Positions 33,885-43,839 of a stretch of DNA of 64,000 bases are shown here, piece after piece. Made by a program: the position numbers and the translations under genes. The stretch lies in assembly GCF_000315485.1 (NCBI RefSeq), contig NZ_JH992942.1, positions 288,028-352,027 of the forward strand, written 5' to 3'. The stretch is from Bacteroides oleiciplenus YIT 12058. GTDB taxonomy: Bacteria; Bacteroidota; Bacteroidia; Bacteroidales; Bacteroidaceae. Within the stretch, counting starts at the first letter, position 1. Every line of letters starts with the position of its first letter. A model generated the notes under the pieces. The model was given only the letters and a program-made list of their open reading frames with translations, was not told where the DNA came from and made no database searches.

Positions 33885-36800
33885 ATGAAAAACAGAAGAA
33901 AAAACAATCTGTTTGGTTGCCTGCATGAATTCAGGCAATTTTTCTTCATTACATTGCTATCGGTACTTTCCGTGAATCTCTATGCGCAGCAGAAGGGTGT
34001 TCAAGGCGTTGTAGTAGATGGTAATGGAGAAACTATCATTGGAGCTAATGTCTTGTCGGAAGACGGCAAGGTTGGAGTGATTACTGATCTTGATGGAAAT
34101 TTCAAATTGGATGTCCCGGTGGGTACTAACATTAAGATTTCATACATTGGTTATAAGACCAAGGTATTGAAAGCGACTGCCGGGAATATGAAAATTACTT
34201 TATCGGAAGATTCCGAAATGCTTGCCGAAGTGGAAGTAGTAGCCTATGGCGTACAAAAGAAAGTGACGGTGACCGGTGCGCTTTCGAGTGTGAAATCGGA
34301 TGATTTGGTTCGTACGCCGGTATCTTCCGTAAATAATGTGTTGGCAGGTCAGCTTTCCGGTGTAACTACCGTACAGTATTCGGGTGAGCCAGGTTCGGAT
34401 GCTGCCACGATTTTCGTACGTGGTCAGGGTACTTGGGCAGATTCCGCCCCGTTGATTCAGGTGGATGGTGTGGAACGTTCCATGTCGGACATTGACCCTG
34501 AAGACATCGAAAGCATCACTGTGCTGAAAGATGCCTCGGCTACGGCCGTATTCGGTGTGCGTGGTGCCAACGGTGTAGTATTGATTACCACCAAGCGCGG
34601 TAAAGAAGGACAGGCCAAAATTGACATCAACACCTCTTTCTCTGCGTTGACTCCGACTAGCCTCTTAGAGCAGGCAAACAGTTATGAATACGGGTCTTTC
34701 TTCAACCAGATGCAGCGAAATGACTTTGACTTCTCTACCGGTGAGACATTCACTCCGATGTTCTCGGATGGAGTGCTTCAGAAATTCCAGGACGGTAGCG
34801 ACCCCATCCGTTTTCCGAGTATGCGTTGGGTCGATTACATCATGAAAGATGTTACCATGCAATCCAAGCATAACGTCAACATCAGTGGTGGTACCAAGAC
34901 CATGCGCTACTTTGTTTCTGCTGGTCTCATGACACAAGGTGGTCTGTTTACCGAATTTGATGATTTTCATTATGACTACCGCTATCAGCGTTTCAACTAT
35001 CGTACCAACCTCGACTTGGATGTGAGCAAAACTACTACTTTGTCGTTCAACTTGGCCGGTTCGGTAGACAATGCACAGAAGCCTCGTACCAGTCAGGGTG
35101 CTTCCGGCATGATTATGAGTATGCTGCAGGCCACTCCTTTCAGCAGTCCGGGTATCGTTGACGGAAAGAATATCGCCACTACCACCGATTATAGCGATGG
35201 ACTGACCTTGCCTTTTACAGGAGGCGGTGCCATGAATTATTACAGCAGTGGAGGTACCGGCGGTTATTACCATTACAATAACAACAAGTTGCAGTTAGAT
35301 CTTGCATTGGATCAGAAGTTGGACTTCATCACCAAAGGCCTTGCATTTAAGCTCAAAGGTTCGTATAACAATATGTTCAACGTGACCAAAGGAGGTACTG
35401 TGGGGCGTGCTACCTATTTCCCTGTTATTCAAGAGGATGGCGGTATCCTTTATCGTAAAGATGGTGAAAATACTCCCGTCAGTTACAATGAAGAAACCGG
35501 AAAGGCGCGCGACTGGTATTTCGAGGCACAGTTAAATTACAATCGCACTTTCGGCGATCATTCTGTAGGCGCATTGGTGCTCTATAACCAGAGCAAGAAT
35601 TACTATCCCAGCAGTTATTCGGACATTCCGCGCGGATATGTAGGTTTGGTAGGCCGTGTCACTTACGACTACAAGAATCGTTATATAACCGAATTTAATG
35701 TAGGTTACAACGGTTCCGAAAACTTCCACCCCGACCGCCGTTTCGGTGTATTTCCGGCAGGTTCTATCGGTTGGGTGGTCAGCGAGGAAAACTTTTTCAA
35801 GCCCTTGAAAAAAGCCATCCCTTTCTTGAAGCTCCGTGCTTCATGGGGTTTGGTAGGTAACGACAAGGTGGGTGGTTCTCGCTTCATGTATTTGGCCGAT
35901 CCCTTTCTGTATAGTGATAAGATGGGTACCCGTGGCGGTTATGCCTACAACTTCGGTGTAGAAAACTCGGTAATGATCCCTGCTTATTATGAAGATGTGA
36001 ATAACAAGAACAACCCGGAGGTAACTTGGGAAAAGGCATTCAAACAAAACTACGGTATCGATGTCAACTTATGGAACGACCGTCTGCGTGCCACTTTCGA
36101 TTACTATAAGGAACACCGTACGGACATCCTGCTGAAAGACTACACTGCACCCGCTATCGTAGGCTTCCAGCCGCCTTACGCCAATTTGGGTGTGGTAGAC
36201 AGTTGGGGATGGGAAGTCTCCTTGAACTGGAATCACAAGGTGAACGACAGCTTCCGCTATTGGGCTACGCTGAACATCTCTCACAACCAGAATGAGATTA
36301 TCGAGAAAAAGGAATCTCCCTATACCAATGCTTACCAGTATGAGAAGGGACACCGGATCGGTGCGCGCTATATGTACAAATTCTTCCGTTTCTATGACGA
36401 CGAAACGCCCCGTTTGTACGAAGAAAAATTCGGCCAGCCTTTCCCGAAACAGCTCGTTGACTTGAAAGACGGTGATGCCGTGTTTGTGGACTTGGACGGT
36501 AACGGTATAATCGATGAAGACGATAAAACCCGTGACTTGGGCTATACCGACGACCCGCAATACATTGCCGGTCTGAATGCCGGTTTTGCATGGAAAGATT
36601 TCGAATTTAACATGCAGTGGACGGGTTCTTGGGACGTATCGCGTGTCATCAGCGACGTGTTCCGCTATCCGTTCCTGGACCGTACGACGAAAGACCGTGG
36701 CGGCTTGTTGAAGTATCATGTTGAGAATACATGGAATCCCGACAGACCGGGGCAGGATTATGAATATCCGCGCGCCACTTGGGCCAACGGATCTACCAAT

Positions 36801-37052
36801 AACTATCAGGATTGTGCTCTTTATGAAAAAGATGCGAAATATCTGCGTTTGAAGACGATTATGCTTGCTTATAACATGAAACTTCCTTTCTTCAGGAAGA
36901 TTGGATTGGATCGTGCCCAAGTGGCATTGAGCGGTTACAATCTGCTGACCTTTACTCCTTATATTTGGGGTGACCCCGAAACACGTGCCAGCAGTTCGCC
37001 CTCATACCCGCTTCAACGTACTTATACCATTAGTCTGAAACTTAATTTTTAA
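33885..37052 (+). CDS. SusC-like TonB-dependent outer-membrane transporter (pair 1)
   Basis: 1,055 residues, full SusC layout: signal peptide (cleavage near LYAQ), N-terminal carboxypeptidase-regulatory-like domain (~40-115; GVVVDGNGETIIGANVLSED), TonB-box/linker VEVVAYGVQKK, plug with DPEDIESITVLKDASATAVF and GVRGANGVVLITTKRG, then the barrel ending in TYTISLKLNF. SusC proteins import oligosaccharides captured by SusD. The SusD gene follows six bases downstream. First gene of the transport operon of the predicted pectin locus. Confidence 0.95.
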   Translation: MKNRRKNNLFGCLHEFRQFFFITLLSVLSVNLYAQQKGVQGVVVDGNGETIIGANVLSEDGKVGVITDLDGNFKLDVPVGTNIKISYIGYKTKVLKATAGNMKITLSEDSEMLAEVEVVAYGVQKKVTVTGALSSVKSDDLVRTPVSSVNNVLAGQLSGVTTVQYSGEPGSDAATIFVRGQGTWADSAPLIQVDGVERSMSDIDPEDIESITVLKDASATAVFGVRGANGVVLITTKRGKEGQAKIDINTSFSALTPTSLLEQANSYEYGSFFNQMQRNDFDFSTGETFTPMFSDGVLQKFQDGSDPIRFPSMRWVDYIMKDVTMQSKHNVNISGGTKTMRYFVSAGLMTQGGLFTEFDDFHYDYRYQRFNYRTNLDLDVSKTTTLSFNLAGSVDNAQKPRTSQGASGMIMSMLQATPFSSPGIVDGKNIATTTDYSDGLTLPFTGGGAMNYYSSGGTGGYYHYNNNKLQLDLALDQKLDFITKGLAFKLKGSYNNMFNVTKGGTVGRATYFPVIQEDGGILYRKDGENTPVSYNEETGKARDWYFEAQLNYNRTFGDHSVGALVLYNQSKNYYPSSYSDIPRGYVGLVGRVTYDYKNRYITEFNVGYNGSENFHPDRRFGVFPAGSIGWVVSEENFFKPLKKAIPFLKLRASWGLVGNDKVGGSRFMYLADPFLYSDKMGTRGGYAYNFGVENSVMIPAYYEDVNNKNNPEVTWEKAFKQNYGIDVNLWNDRLRATFDYYKEHRTDILLKDYTAPAIVGFQPPYANLGVVDSWGWEVSLNWNHKVNDSFRYWATLNISHNQNEIIEKKESPYTNAYQYEKGHRIGARYMYKFFRFYDDETPRLYEEKFGQPFPKQLVDLKDGDAVFVDLDGNGIIDEDDKTRDLGYTDDPQYIAGLNAGFAWKDFEFNMQWTGSWDVSRVISDVFRYPFLDRTTKDRGGLLKYHVENTWNPDRPGQDYEYPRATWANGSTNNYQDCALYEKDAKYLRLKTIMLAYNMKLPFFRKIGLDRAQVALSGYNLLTFTPYIWGDPETRASSSPSYPLQRTYTISLKLNF

Positions 37053-37058
37053 GCAAAA

Positions 37059-39101
37059 ATGAAACTGAATATCAAACATATCATAGGTGTAGCAGCTGTG
37101 GCTACTCTCGGAATGGTTTCTTGTACGGATGAAATAAAGTTCGGAAACTCATTTCTGGAAAAGTCTCCGGGCGGTACGGTGACTGCCGATGAGGTATTTT
37201 CTAATCCGGAATATACCCGTAATTTCTTGGCAAGTGTTTACGCTACACAGTATTACAATCTGCCCACTAATTCCACGAACGCTGCTCCGCAGTGCCAGAA
37301 CTATTGGAAAGGAATGCCCGATGCGTTGGGGGATGACTTTCATATTTTCTTTAACAATACCACTGTATTTTCCAAATACTATGGCGGTTCGCTGACTTCG
37401 GCTATTGACGGAAACAAGAACGGTAATATTTATCCTTATACGAATGAATTTATTTGGGAGAATGTACGTCACTGCTGGATGCTGATTGAACGCATTAATG
37501 AAGTGCCCGACATGAGTGATGCCGAGAAAGCCCGTATAGTCGACGAAGCACGATGCCTGATGGCTTATACTTACTTTATCGCTTTTCGTTGGTATGGCGG
37601 TCTGCCTATTATCCGCCAGTCGTTCACCGGTGCCGAAAGTAGTTACGACCTGCCCCGTCGCAGTGTGGAATCGACCGTGAATTTCATGTTGGAACTGCTG
37701 GATACAGCAATCGCCAACAAAGCATTGCCGTGGGCTTACACCGGTGCGGAAGCACAGTCGGAAACCGGTCACTGGACTTTGGCAGGTGCTATGGCACTGA
37801 AATGTAAGGTTCTGGCTTTCGCCGCGTCTCCTTTGTTCAATGATTCGCAACCTTATTATCAAGGCAAATATACGCTGGAAGCTGATACCTGCGCTTGGTA
37901 TGGTGGCAGCAAGCCCGAACTGTGGACGAAACTGAAGACTGCATGCGATGATTTCTTTACACGAATGAGAAGCCAGGGGCATTATCAGTTGATAAAACCG
38001 GCCGGTAATACGCAGGAGGATTATCGTTATGCCTACCGTATCGGCTACATTCTGGAAAACAGTACTGAAATTCTGCATAGTGTCCGCCGTAGTAAAAATG
38101 CCAGTGGTAATGATTATGGTTGGTTCAATTTGGGCTTTGGTAGTGAAGTAGATGGTAGCAAAACCAATGATCGTTACGCCTATTGTCCTACGCAAGAATA
38201 CATCGAGATGTTTCCCTGGGCAGACGGTAGTCCGTTCGATTGGGAAAAAGCGGAGAAAGAAGGTAGATTGGACAATATGTTCATTCAAGGCGATACCGTG
38301 AAAGGCAAACAACAATTGCAGAATATCCGCTATACTCGCGACCCTCGTCTGTATGAAACCGCAGTGGTAAATGGTGCACGCCAAGCCGTGAACTGGGGTG
38401 ACGGACGTGCCAGCGGTAATAACTGGGAAACTTGGGTAGGTGGTACTAATGCCAAACAAAATCCGAAAACCAATTCAGGTATATATGCCACCGGTTACCG
38501 TATGCTGAAATATCTGGTAGGTAGTGTCATGAACAGGAAGTTTCCGCAGTGGAATGCCATCATGTTGAGCGACATCTACTTGACATATGCAGAGGCCATC
38601 GTTCAGACCGGAGGTAGTTTCACGGAAGCCATCGATTACGTGGATGCCGTACGTGCTCGCGTGGGTTTGAAAGGACTGGTGGAATGTAATCCCGACAAGG
38701 ACCTGACATCTAACAAAGAAAATCTGCTGGCAGAAATCATGCGTGAACGTGCTTGTGATTTGGCTTTCCAAAACGAACGCTACTTCGACTTGATCCGTTA
38801 TAAGCGTGCCGACTTGTTGGAACGTCCGCTTCACGGATTGCGCATTTATCGTTTGGTGAAGAATGGTAATGCTTGGGTACGTTCCGAAGACCAGTGGTAC
38901 AATAAGTCTTTCAACAAAGGCTTGGCAGAAGACGATCCTAACTTCTACGAACCGTCACACTTCGACTTCGAACGCTTCCAAATCACTACCGGTTCCCGTA
39001 CTTGGTGGTCAGGTGGTTTTGATCCGAAGTGGTACTTGCAACCGTTCCCTATTACGGAAGTGAACAAGAATTACGGTTTGGTACAGAATACCGGATGGTA
39101 A
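37059..39101 (+). CDS. SusD-like surface glycan-binding lipoprotein (pair 1)
   Basis: 680 residues, larger than most SusD proteins (~550), with lipobox MVSC (Cys22). SusD features: helical TPR-like scaffold (ARCLMAYTYFIAFRWYGGLPII), conserved ARVGLKGL and MRERACDLAFQNERYFDLIRYKRA near the C-terminus, ending LVQNTGW. It caps the SusC barrel and delivers glycan. Spacing of six bases from SusC implies translational coupling. Confidence 0.93.
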   Translation: MKLNIKHIIGVAAVATLGMVSCTDEIKFGNSFLEKSPGGTVTADEVFSNPEYTRNFLASVYATQYYNLPTNSTNAAPQCQNYWKGMPDALGDDFHIFFNNTTVFSKYYGGSLTSAIDGNKNGNIYPYTNEFIWENVRHCWMLIERINEVPDMSDAEKARIVDEARCLMAYTYFIAFRWYGGLPIIRQSFTGAESSYDLPRRSVESTVNFMLELLDTAIANKALPWAYTGAEAQSETGHWTLAGAMALKCKVLAFAASPLFNDSQPYYQGKYTLEADTCAWYGGSKPELWTKLKTACDDFFTRMRSQGHYQLIKPAGNTQEDYRYAYRIGYILENSTEILHSVRRSKNASGNDYGWFNLGFGSEVDGSKTNDRYAYCPTQEYIEMFPWADGSPFDWEKAEKEGRLDNMFIQGDTVKGKQQLQNIRYTRDPRLYETAVVNGARQAVNWGDGRASGNNWETWVGGTNAKQNPKTNSGIYATGYRMLKYLVGSVMNRKFPQWNAIMLSDIYLTYAEAIVQTGGSFTEAIDYVDAVRARVGLKGLVECNPDKDLTSNKENLLAEIMRERACDLAFQNERYFDLIRYKRADLLERPLHGLRIYRLVKNGNAWVRSEDQWYNKSFNKGLAEDDPNFYEPSHFDFERFQITTGSRTWWSGGFDPKWYLQPFPITEVNKNYGLVQNTGW

Positions 39102-39149
39102 CCCCTTTAATAATGAACAATCAAAAGGTATAAAGTAAAATAATACGTT

Positions 39150-41966
39150 ATGAATAAAAAATATATAATTGTGTTATCGCTCTTTGCAGGTTTGTGCCTG
39201 CCGACGACGGCACAGGAATCAAACGAAGAGCAGACCGACAAGTTTGTAGGCCAGACCATCGATGTAGGTGCCGAGCGATTGCTGACCCGTGAGGAGGCTA
39301 CCGGTTCCGTGTCGGTCATTAGTTCCGAAACTACCGACCGGCGTAGTGCCAAGAATATCGGTAACTCCATTATTGGTCAGGGCAATGGCCTGATATCGTT
39401 GCAGAGCGGTGGTCGTTATGCAGATGTGAATCCTACTTTCTATATACGCGGACTGCAAACATTGAACGGCAAGAACTCGCCGTTGGTCATGATCGACGGT
39501 ATCCAGCGAGATATTGTAAGTATCACTCCCGAAGAAGTGGAAAACGTCATCGTCCTGAAAGATGCGGCAGCAGTTGCCCTCTATGGATATAAGGGAATCA
39601 ATGGAGCAATCAATATCGTGACTAAGCGCGGTAAGTACAACACGCGCAGTGTCAAGGTGACATACGATCATTTGTTTACTTCGCTTGCCAACAAGCCCAA
39701 ATTCGTAGATGCCTATACGTATGGATTGGCCGTCAACGAAGCCCGTATCAACGATGGTCTGACAGGGCGTTACAGCAATCAAGAGCTCAATGCTTTGCGC
39801 AATGGAACCATGCCTTATCTCTATCCGAACGTGAACTGGGTGGATGAAACGTTCCGCGACAATGCGATGACCAATAAGTATAACATCGAATTCCGCGGTG
39901 GCGGCGAAAAATTCCGCTACTATACCATGCTGGATTTGATTTCCAACAAGGGATTTGTGAAAGAACCGGGTGCAAATGAAGGCTATTCCACACAAGACAA
40001 ATACGTAAAAGGCAACTTACGCATGAACATGGACATCAACCTGACCAAGACAACCGATTTGCAGGTGAATTTGTTGGGCGTATTGCAGGAAACGTCAAGA
40101 CCGGGTGCGCAGACCGACCTTTGGGATCTGGTTTACACAGTGCCCTCTGCCGCATTTCCCATCAGGGATGAGAACGGTGTTTGGGGAGGTAGCGACACAT
40201 GGGCAGGTACAAAAAATCCTGTAGCACAGAGTGCCGGTGCCGCTTATTACAAAAATCATACCCGTTCACTTTTTGCCGACATGAAGCTGACTCAGGACCT
40301 TTCCGGCCTGACAAAAGGATTGAATGCGTTCGTACGCATCAGTTATGACAATATAGCCAATATCTATGAAGACCATAGCAAAGAGTATGTCTACAGTGTC
40401 AATGCGCCTACATGGGCGGACGGTGCTTCCGAGCCTACTGTAAAGAGTGAAATTTATGGAAAGGACAGTGAAATGGGAACAGATGCGAAAACTAATGAAT
40501 TTGACCGTCTACTCCATTTCGATGTGGGATTTAACTATCAGCGGACATTCGGCGACCACAGCATCTACAGCCAGTTGAAGTGGGACTACGAGAATAACGA
40601 CCCGAATGGCATTAACAACACGGTGAATCGTCAGAACATTACCTGGTGGTCGCACTATGGTTACATGAACCGTTATTTCGTTGACCTCGCTTTGGTAGAA
40701 AGTGGCAGTAGCCGTTTGGCTCCCGGTACCAAATGGGCTTTTTCGCCCACTTTGTCGGCTGCATGGGTCATCTCCAAAGAAAAGTTCATGGAAAATGTGA
40801 AATGGGTGAACTTCTTGAAACTGCGTGCATCGGCAGGTATCATCAATGTGGACAACTTACCGGGTGATGAAGTTTGGTCATACTATGCCCAGCAGTATGG
40901 CACTTCGGGAGGTGTTTATCCTTTCGACAGCGGTTGGAACTCTAGTTTCGGACGTTCCTACCTCGAACGGGTAGCTACAACCAATCCGAGCCATGAAAAG
41001 GCCTATAAATACAATGTAGGTATGGATGCGAAGCTTTTCGGATGTTTGGATGTGACTCTTGACCTTTGGAAAGAACACCGTACAAACATTTGGGTGACTT
41101 CGGAAGGCAAATACTCGGAAATTTTCGGTATGGAGCCTCCGTATGAAAATGCAGGTATTGTGGATAGTAGGGGTATAGAAGTTGGTCTTGATTATAGCAA
41201 AAAGCTCGGTCAAGTGGAATTTAATGTCGGCGGTAACTTCTCGTTGAACAAAAACAAAATCAAGGAAATGCTGGAAGAACCCCGCCAATATGCGAATCTT
41301 GTCCAGACAGGAAATCCTTACGGACAACTCTACGGATTGGAAGCTATCGGTTTCTTCAAGGATGAAGCAGACATCGCTGCAAGTCCCACACAGAATTTCT
41401 CTACGGTGAAGCCCGGTGATATAAAGTATCGCGACGTGAACGGCGACAACATCATCGATGCCAACGATGAAGTGGCTATTGGCTACAGTACCACTTGCCC
41501 GGAAATCTACTACAGCCTGCATTTGGGTGCGGAGTGGAAAGGATTCGGATTCTATGCCATGTTCCAGGGGACAGGCAATTACAGTGCCGTTCTCGACACC
41601 AAGAGCATGTATTGGCCGTTGATAAACAACACCAATATTTCGCAATATGCTTACGACAATCGTTGGACACCGCAGAATCAGAATGCTAAGTTCCCGCGTC
41701 TGAGCAGCCAAAGCAATGCCAACAACTACCAGACCTCGACTCTGTGGTTGGCCGACCGCTCATTTCTCAAGTTGCGCAATCTGGAAGTGTACTACAAGTT
41801 GCCCACTTCTTGGCTGAAAAAGACGAGAATTGTAAACGCCGCTAAATTGTATGTACGTGGCATTGACCTCCTCAGTTTCGACCATATAGATGAGAATGAC
41901 CCCGAAGCATATGGAATCAATCCTATGACGAAAAGCGTTGCGTTGGGTCTGAGTGTTACGTTTTAA
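39150..41966 (+). CDS. SusC-like transporter lacking the N-terminal extension domain (pair 2)
   Basis: 938 residues. After the signal peptide (cleavage near TTAQ) only ~25 residues precede the plug (ATGSVSVISSETTDRRSAKNI, then SPLVMIDGIQRDIVSITPEEVENVIVLKDAAAVALYG). The carboxypeptidase-regulatory-like domain and the usual EVVVVGYG segment are missing. The barrel looks complete, with KPGDIKYRDVNGDNIIDAND and the end SVALGLSVTF. This shorter SusC form is known in Bacteroidetes but less common. It follows SusD 1 by 48 bases and precedes its own SusD. Confidence 0.93.
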   Translation: MNKKYIIVLSLFAGLCLPTTAQESNEEQTDKFVGQTIDVGAERLLTREEATGSVSVISSETTDRRSAKNIGNSIIGQGNGLISLQSGGRYADVNPTFYIRGLQTLNGKNSPLVMIDGIQRDIVSITPEEVENVIVLKDAAAVALYGYKGINGAINIVTKRGKYNTRSVKVTYDHLFTSLANKPKFVDAYTYGLAVNEARINDGLTGRYSNQELNALRNGTMPYLYPNVNWVDETFRDNAMTNKYNIEFRGGGEKFRYYTMLDLISNKGFVKEPGANEGYSTQDKYVKGNLRMNMDINLTKTTDLQVNLLGVLQETSRPGAQTDLWDLVYTVPSAAFPIRDENGVWGGSDTWAGTKNPVAQSAGAAYYKNHTRSLFADMKLTQDLSGLTKGLNAFVRISYDNIANIYEDHSKEYVYSVNAPTWADGASEPTVKSEIYGKDSEMGTDAKTNEFDRLLHFDVGFNYQRTFGDHSIYSQLKWDYENNDPNGINNTVNRQNITWWSHYGYMNRYFVDLALVESGSSRLAPGTKWAFSPTLSAAWVISKEKFMENVKWVNFLKLRASAGIINVDNLPGDEVWSYYAQQYGTSGGVYPFDSGWNSSFGRSYLERVATTNPSHEKAYKYNVGMDAKLFGCLDVTLDLWKEHRTNIWVTSEGKYSEIFGMEPPYENAGIVDSRGIEVGLDYSKKLGQVEFNVGGNFSLNKNKIKEMLEEPRQYANLVQTGNPYGQLYGLEAIGFFKDEADIAASPTQNFSTVKPGDIKYRDVNGDNIIDANDEVAIGYSTTCPEIYYSLHLGAEWKGFGFYAMFQGTGNYSAVLDTKSMYWPLINNTNISQYAYDNRWTPQNQNAKFPRLSSQSNANNYQTSTLWLADRSFLKLRNLEVYYKLPTSWLKKTRIVNAAKLYVRGIDLLSFDHIDENDPEAYGINPMTKSVALGLSVTF

Positions 41967-41995
41967 TTTTATGAACGAATTAATACATTAGAATT

Positions 41996-43729
41996 ATGAG
42001 CAATAAAATATGGAAATCTGTCTTTGTCGTGTGTGCAGCCGGATGCTTGGCTTCATGTTCTGATCAGATGGACTACAATGAGTACAACATCTTCGACAAG
42101 GACTATATAACACAGAACTTCGGTAATGTAGGTGGATTCATGACCGACATCTACAATACCGTGGAGTATGACTTCGGTAACTACTCATCGGGCGCCATGC
42201 AGGCATCTGCTACAGACGAAAGTGAGTACAGTCTTTTGGGTAATGGTATCGAGCACTTCTACAATGGAGCTTGGAGCCCTACCAATGCGAAAGCGTCAGT
42301 CTGGAGTAACATGTATAAAGGCATCAGTACTTGTAACCACGTGATTTACGAATTGCAGGGCTTGTCATTCGATGAACTGAAGCTGAACAACGACTATGCC
42401 GCCCAACTTCACCGTTATGAGAACTACAAGTATGAAAGCCGTTTTATGCGTGCTTACTTCTACTTCTGCTTGGTTCGCCAATATGGTGATGTACCTTTGG
42501 TGACCAAACAAATCACGGCAGAAGAAGTCAATTCGATAGAACGGACTTCGGCGGATGAAATCTTTAAGTTCATCATAGATGAATGTACGGAAATCCAATC
42601 ATTGATTATCGAAGATTACAGTAATCTGGGAGAATTTTCCACAGGTACGGAAGAGACCGGTCGCGCGGACCGACTTGCTGTGCTCGCATTGAAAGCCCGT
42701 GCTGCCTTGTATTGGGCCAGCCCGTTGTTCAATCCAAGTAGTGACAAGGAACGCTATTATATGGCAGCTTTGTATACCAAAGAGTTGCTCGATGCTGCTG
42801 AAAAACGTGGCAAAGGCCTTACTGCCAACTATGCGGATTTGTGGGATGCCGGAAGTTTCAATACGCCCGGTATTATGAAGGAAATCCTCTACGGTCGCCG
42901 TTATTATAAAAATTCATCCGGTGATAACTTAGTGGAAAGCAACAATTACCCTGTGGGCATTGAAGGTGGTGTGGGTGGAAACTGTCCTACTCAGAATTTA
43001 GTCGATGCTTACGATATGATCAACGGTAAATCAATCAGTGAAGACGGTTCGGGATATGATGAGAAGAATCCTTATCAGGATCGCGATCCGCGTCTGGAGG
43101 CTACGGTAGCTGTAAACGGTGCACAATGGCCTACTTATTCCGGTGCCGCCAAGATTGAAACATTCCAGGGGGGCATCAATGGTGAGCCTTTGACTGGTGC
43201 CACACCGACAGGCTATTACCTCAAAAAACTTTGTAACGGTGCCATCTCATTGGCCAGCAACAGCAAGTTTAAGGAGTCTCGCCATACTTGGCTGACTTTC
43301 CGTCTGGGCGAATTTTATTTGAATTATGCAGAAGCTGTATTCAAGTACCTGGGTGGTGCGGATATTACCAGCATGGAGTTCCCGATGTCGGCTCGTGCTG
43401 CTGCCAGCAAGACACGCCAACGTGCCGGTATGCCGGACTTTGAACAAGGAATGGATGCCAACACATTCTGGACTAAGTTGTGTAACGAACGCTTTGTTGA
43501 ACTGGCTTTCGAGGGTCATCGTTTCTGGGATGTTCGTCGTTGGAAAGAGGCTGACCAATATTTCAAGAATATTGTTGAAATGAAGCTGATTAAGGAAGCC
43601 GATGGAAGCATTACTTACGTGCGCAAGAATGTATCACGTCAATGGGATGACAAGATGTATTTGTTTCCGATTCCTCAGTCTGAAAGATCGAAAAATCCAA
43701 ATCTGACACAGAATCCAGGTTGGGAATAA
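41996..43729 (+). CDS. SusD-like surface glycan-binding lipoprotein (pair 2)
   Basis: 577 residues, lipobox LASC (Cys21). SusD family features: YESRFMRAYFYFCLVRQYGDVPLV, RADRLAVLALKARAALYWASPLFN, LGEFYLNYAEAVF, CNERFVELAFEGHRFWDVRRWKEA and the terminal PNLTQNPGW. It begins 29 bases after the short SusC and should form a complex with it. A terminator-like hairpin follows before the GH2 gene. Confidence 0.93.
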   Translation: MSNKIWKSVFVVCAAGCLASCSDQMDYNEYNIFDKDYITQNFGNVGGFMTDIYNTVEYDFGNYSSGAMQASATDESEYSLLGNGIEHFYNGAWSPTNAKASVWSNMYKGISTCNHVIYELQGLSFDELKLNNDYAAQLHRYENYKYESRFMRAYFYFCLVRQYGDVPLVTKQITAEEVNSIERTSADEIFKFIIDECTEIQSLIIEDYSNLGEFSTGTEETGRADRLAVLALKARAALYWASPLFNPSSDKERYYMAALYTKELLDAAEKRGKGLTANYADLWDAGSFNTPGIMKEILYGRRYYKNSSGDNLVESNNYPVGIEGGVGGNCPTQNLVDAYDMINGKSISEDGSGYDEKNPYQDRDPRLEATVAVNGAQWPTYSGAAKIETFQGGINGEPLTGATPTGYYLKKLCNGAISLASNSKFKESRHTWLTFRLGEFYLNYAEAVFKYLGGADITSMEFPMSARAAASKTRQRAGMPDFEQGMDANTFWTKLCNERFVELAFEGHRFWDVRRWKEADQYFKNIVEMKLIKEADGSITYVRKNVSRQWDDKMYLFPIPQSERSKNPNLTQNPGWE

Positions 43730-43787
43730 AGGAATATATTTTAAACAAAAGTTATGTAAGGTAGAGATTGAATTCAATCAAGAAAGA

Positions 43788-43813
43788 AGAGCGACTGTGA
43801 AGCCGCTCTCTTT
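43788..43813 (+). terminator. Hairpin terminator after SusD 2
   Basis: AGAGCG (43788-43793) pairs with CGCTCT (43804-43809) across a 10-base loop and is followed by CTTTT. A weak terminator that would reduce read-through into the GH2 gene. Confidence 0.6.
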
Positions 43814-43839
43814 TCGTATAAATAATAATATACTAAGTT

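Noticed and set aside
36069..36920. 283-codon frame antisense to SusC 1
   Set aside because: A shadow of the barrel-coding region with no family resemblance.
37149..38459. 436-codon open frame antisense to the first SusD gene
   Set aside because: The opposite strand encodes a complete, well-matched SusD protein. The antisense product shows no domain, and long antisense frames are common opposite SusC/SusD genes.
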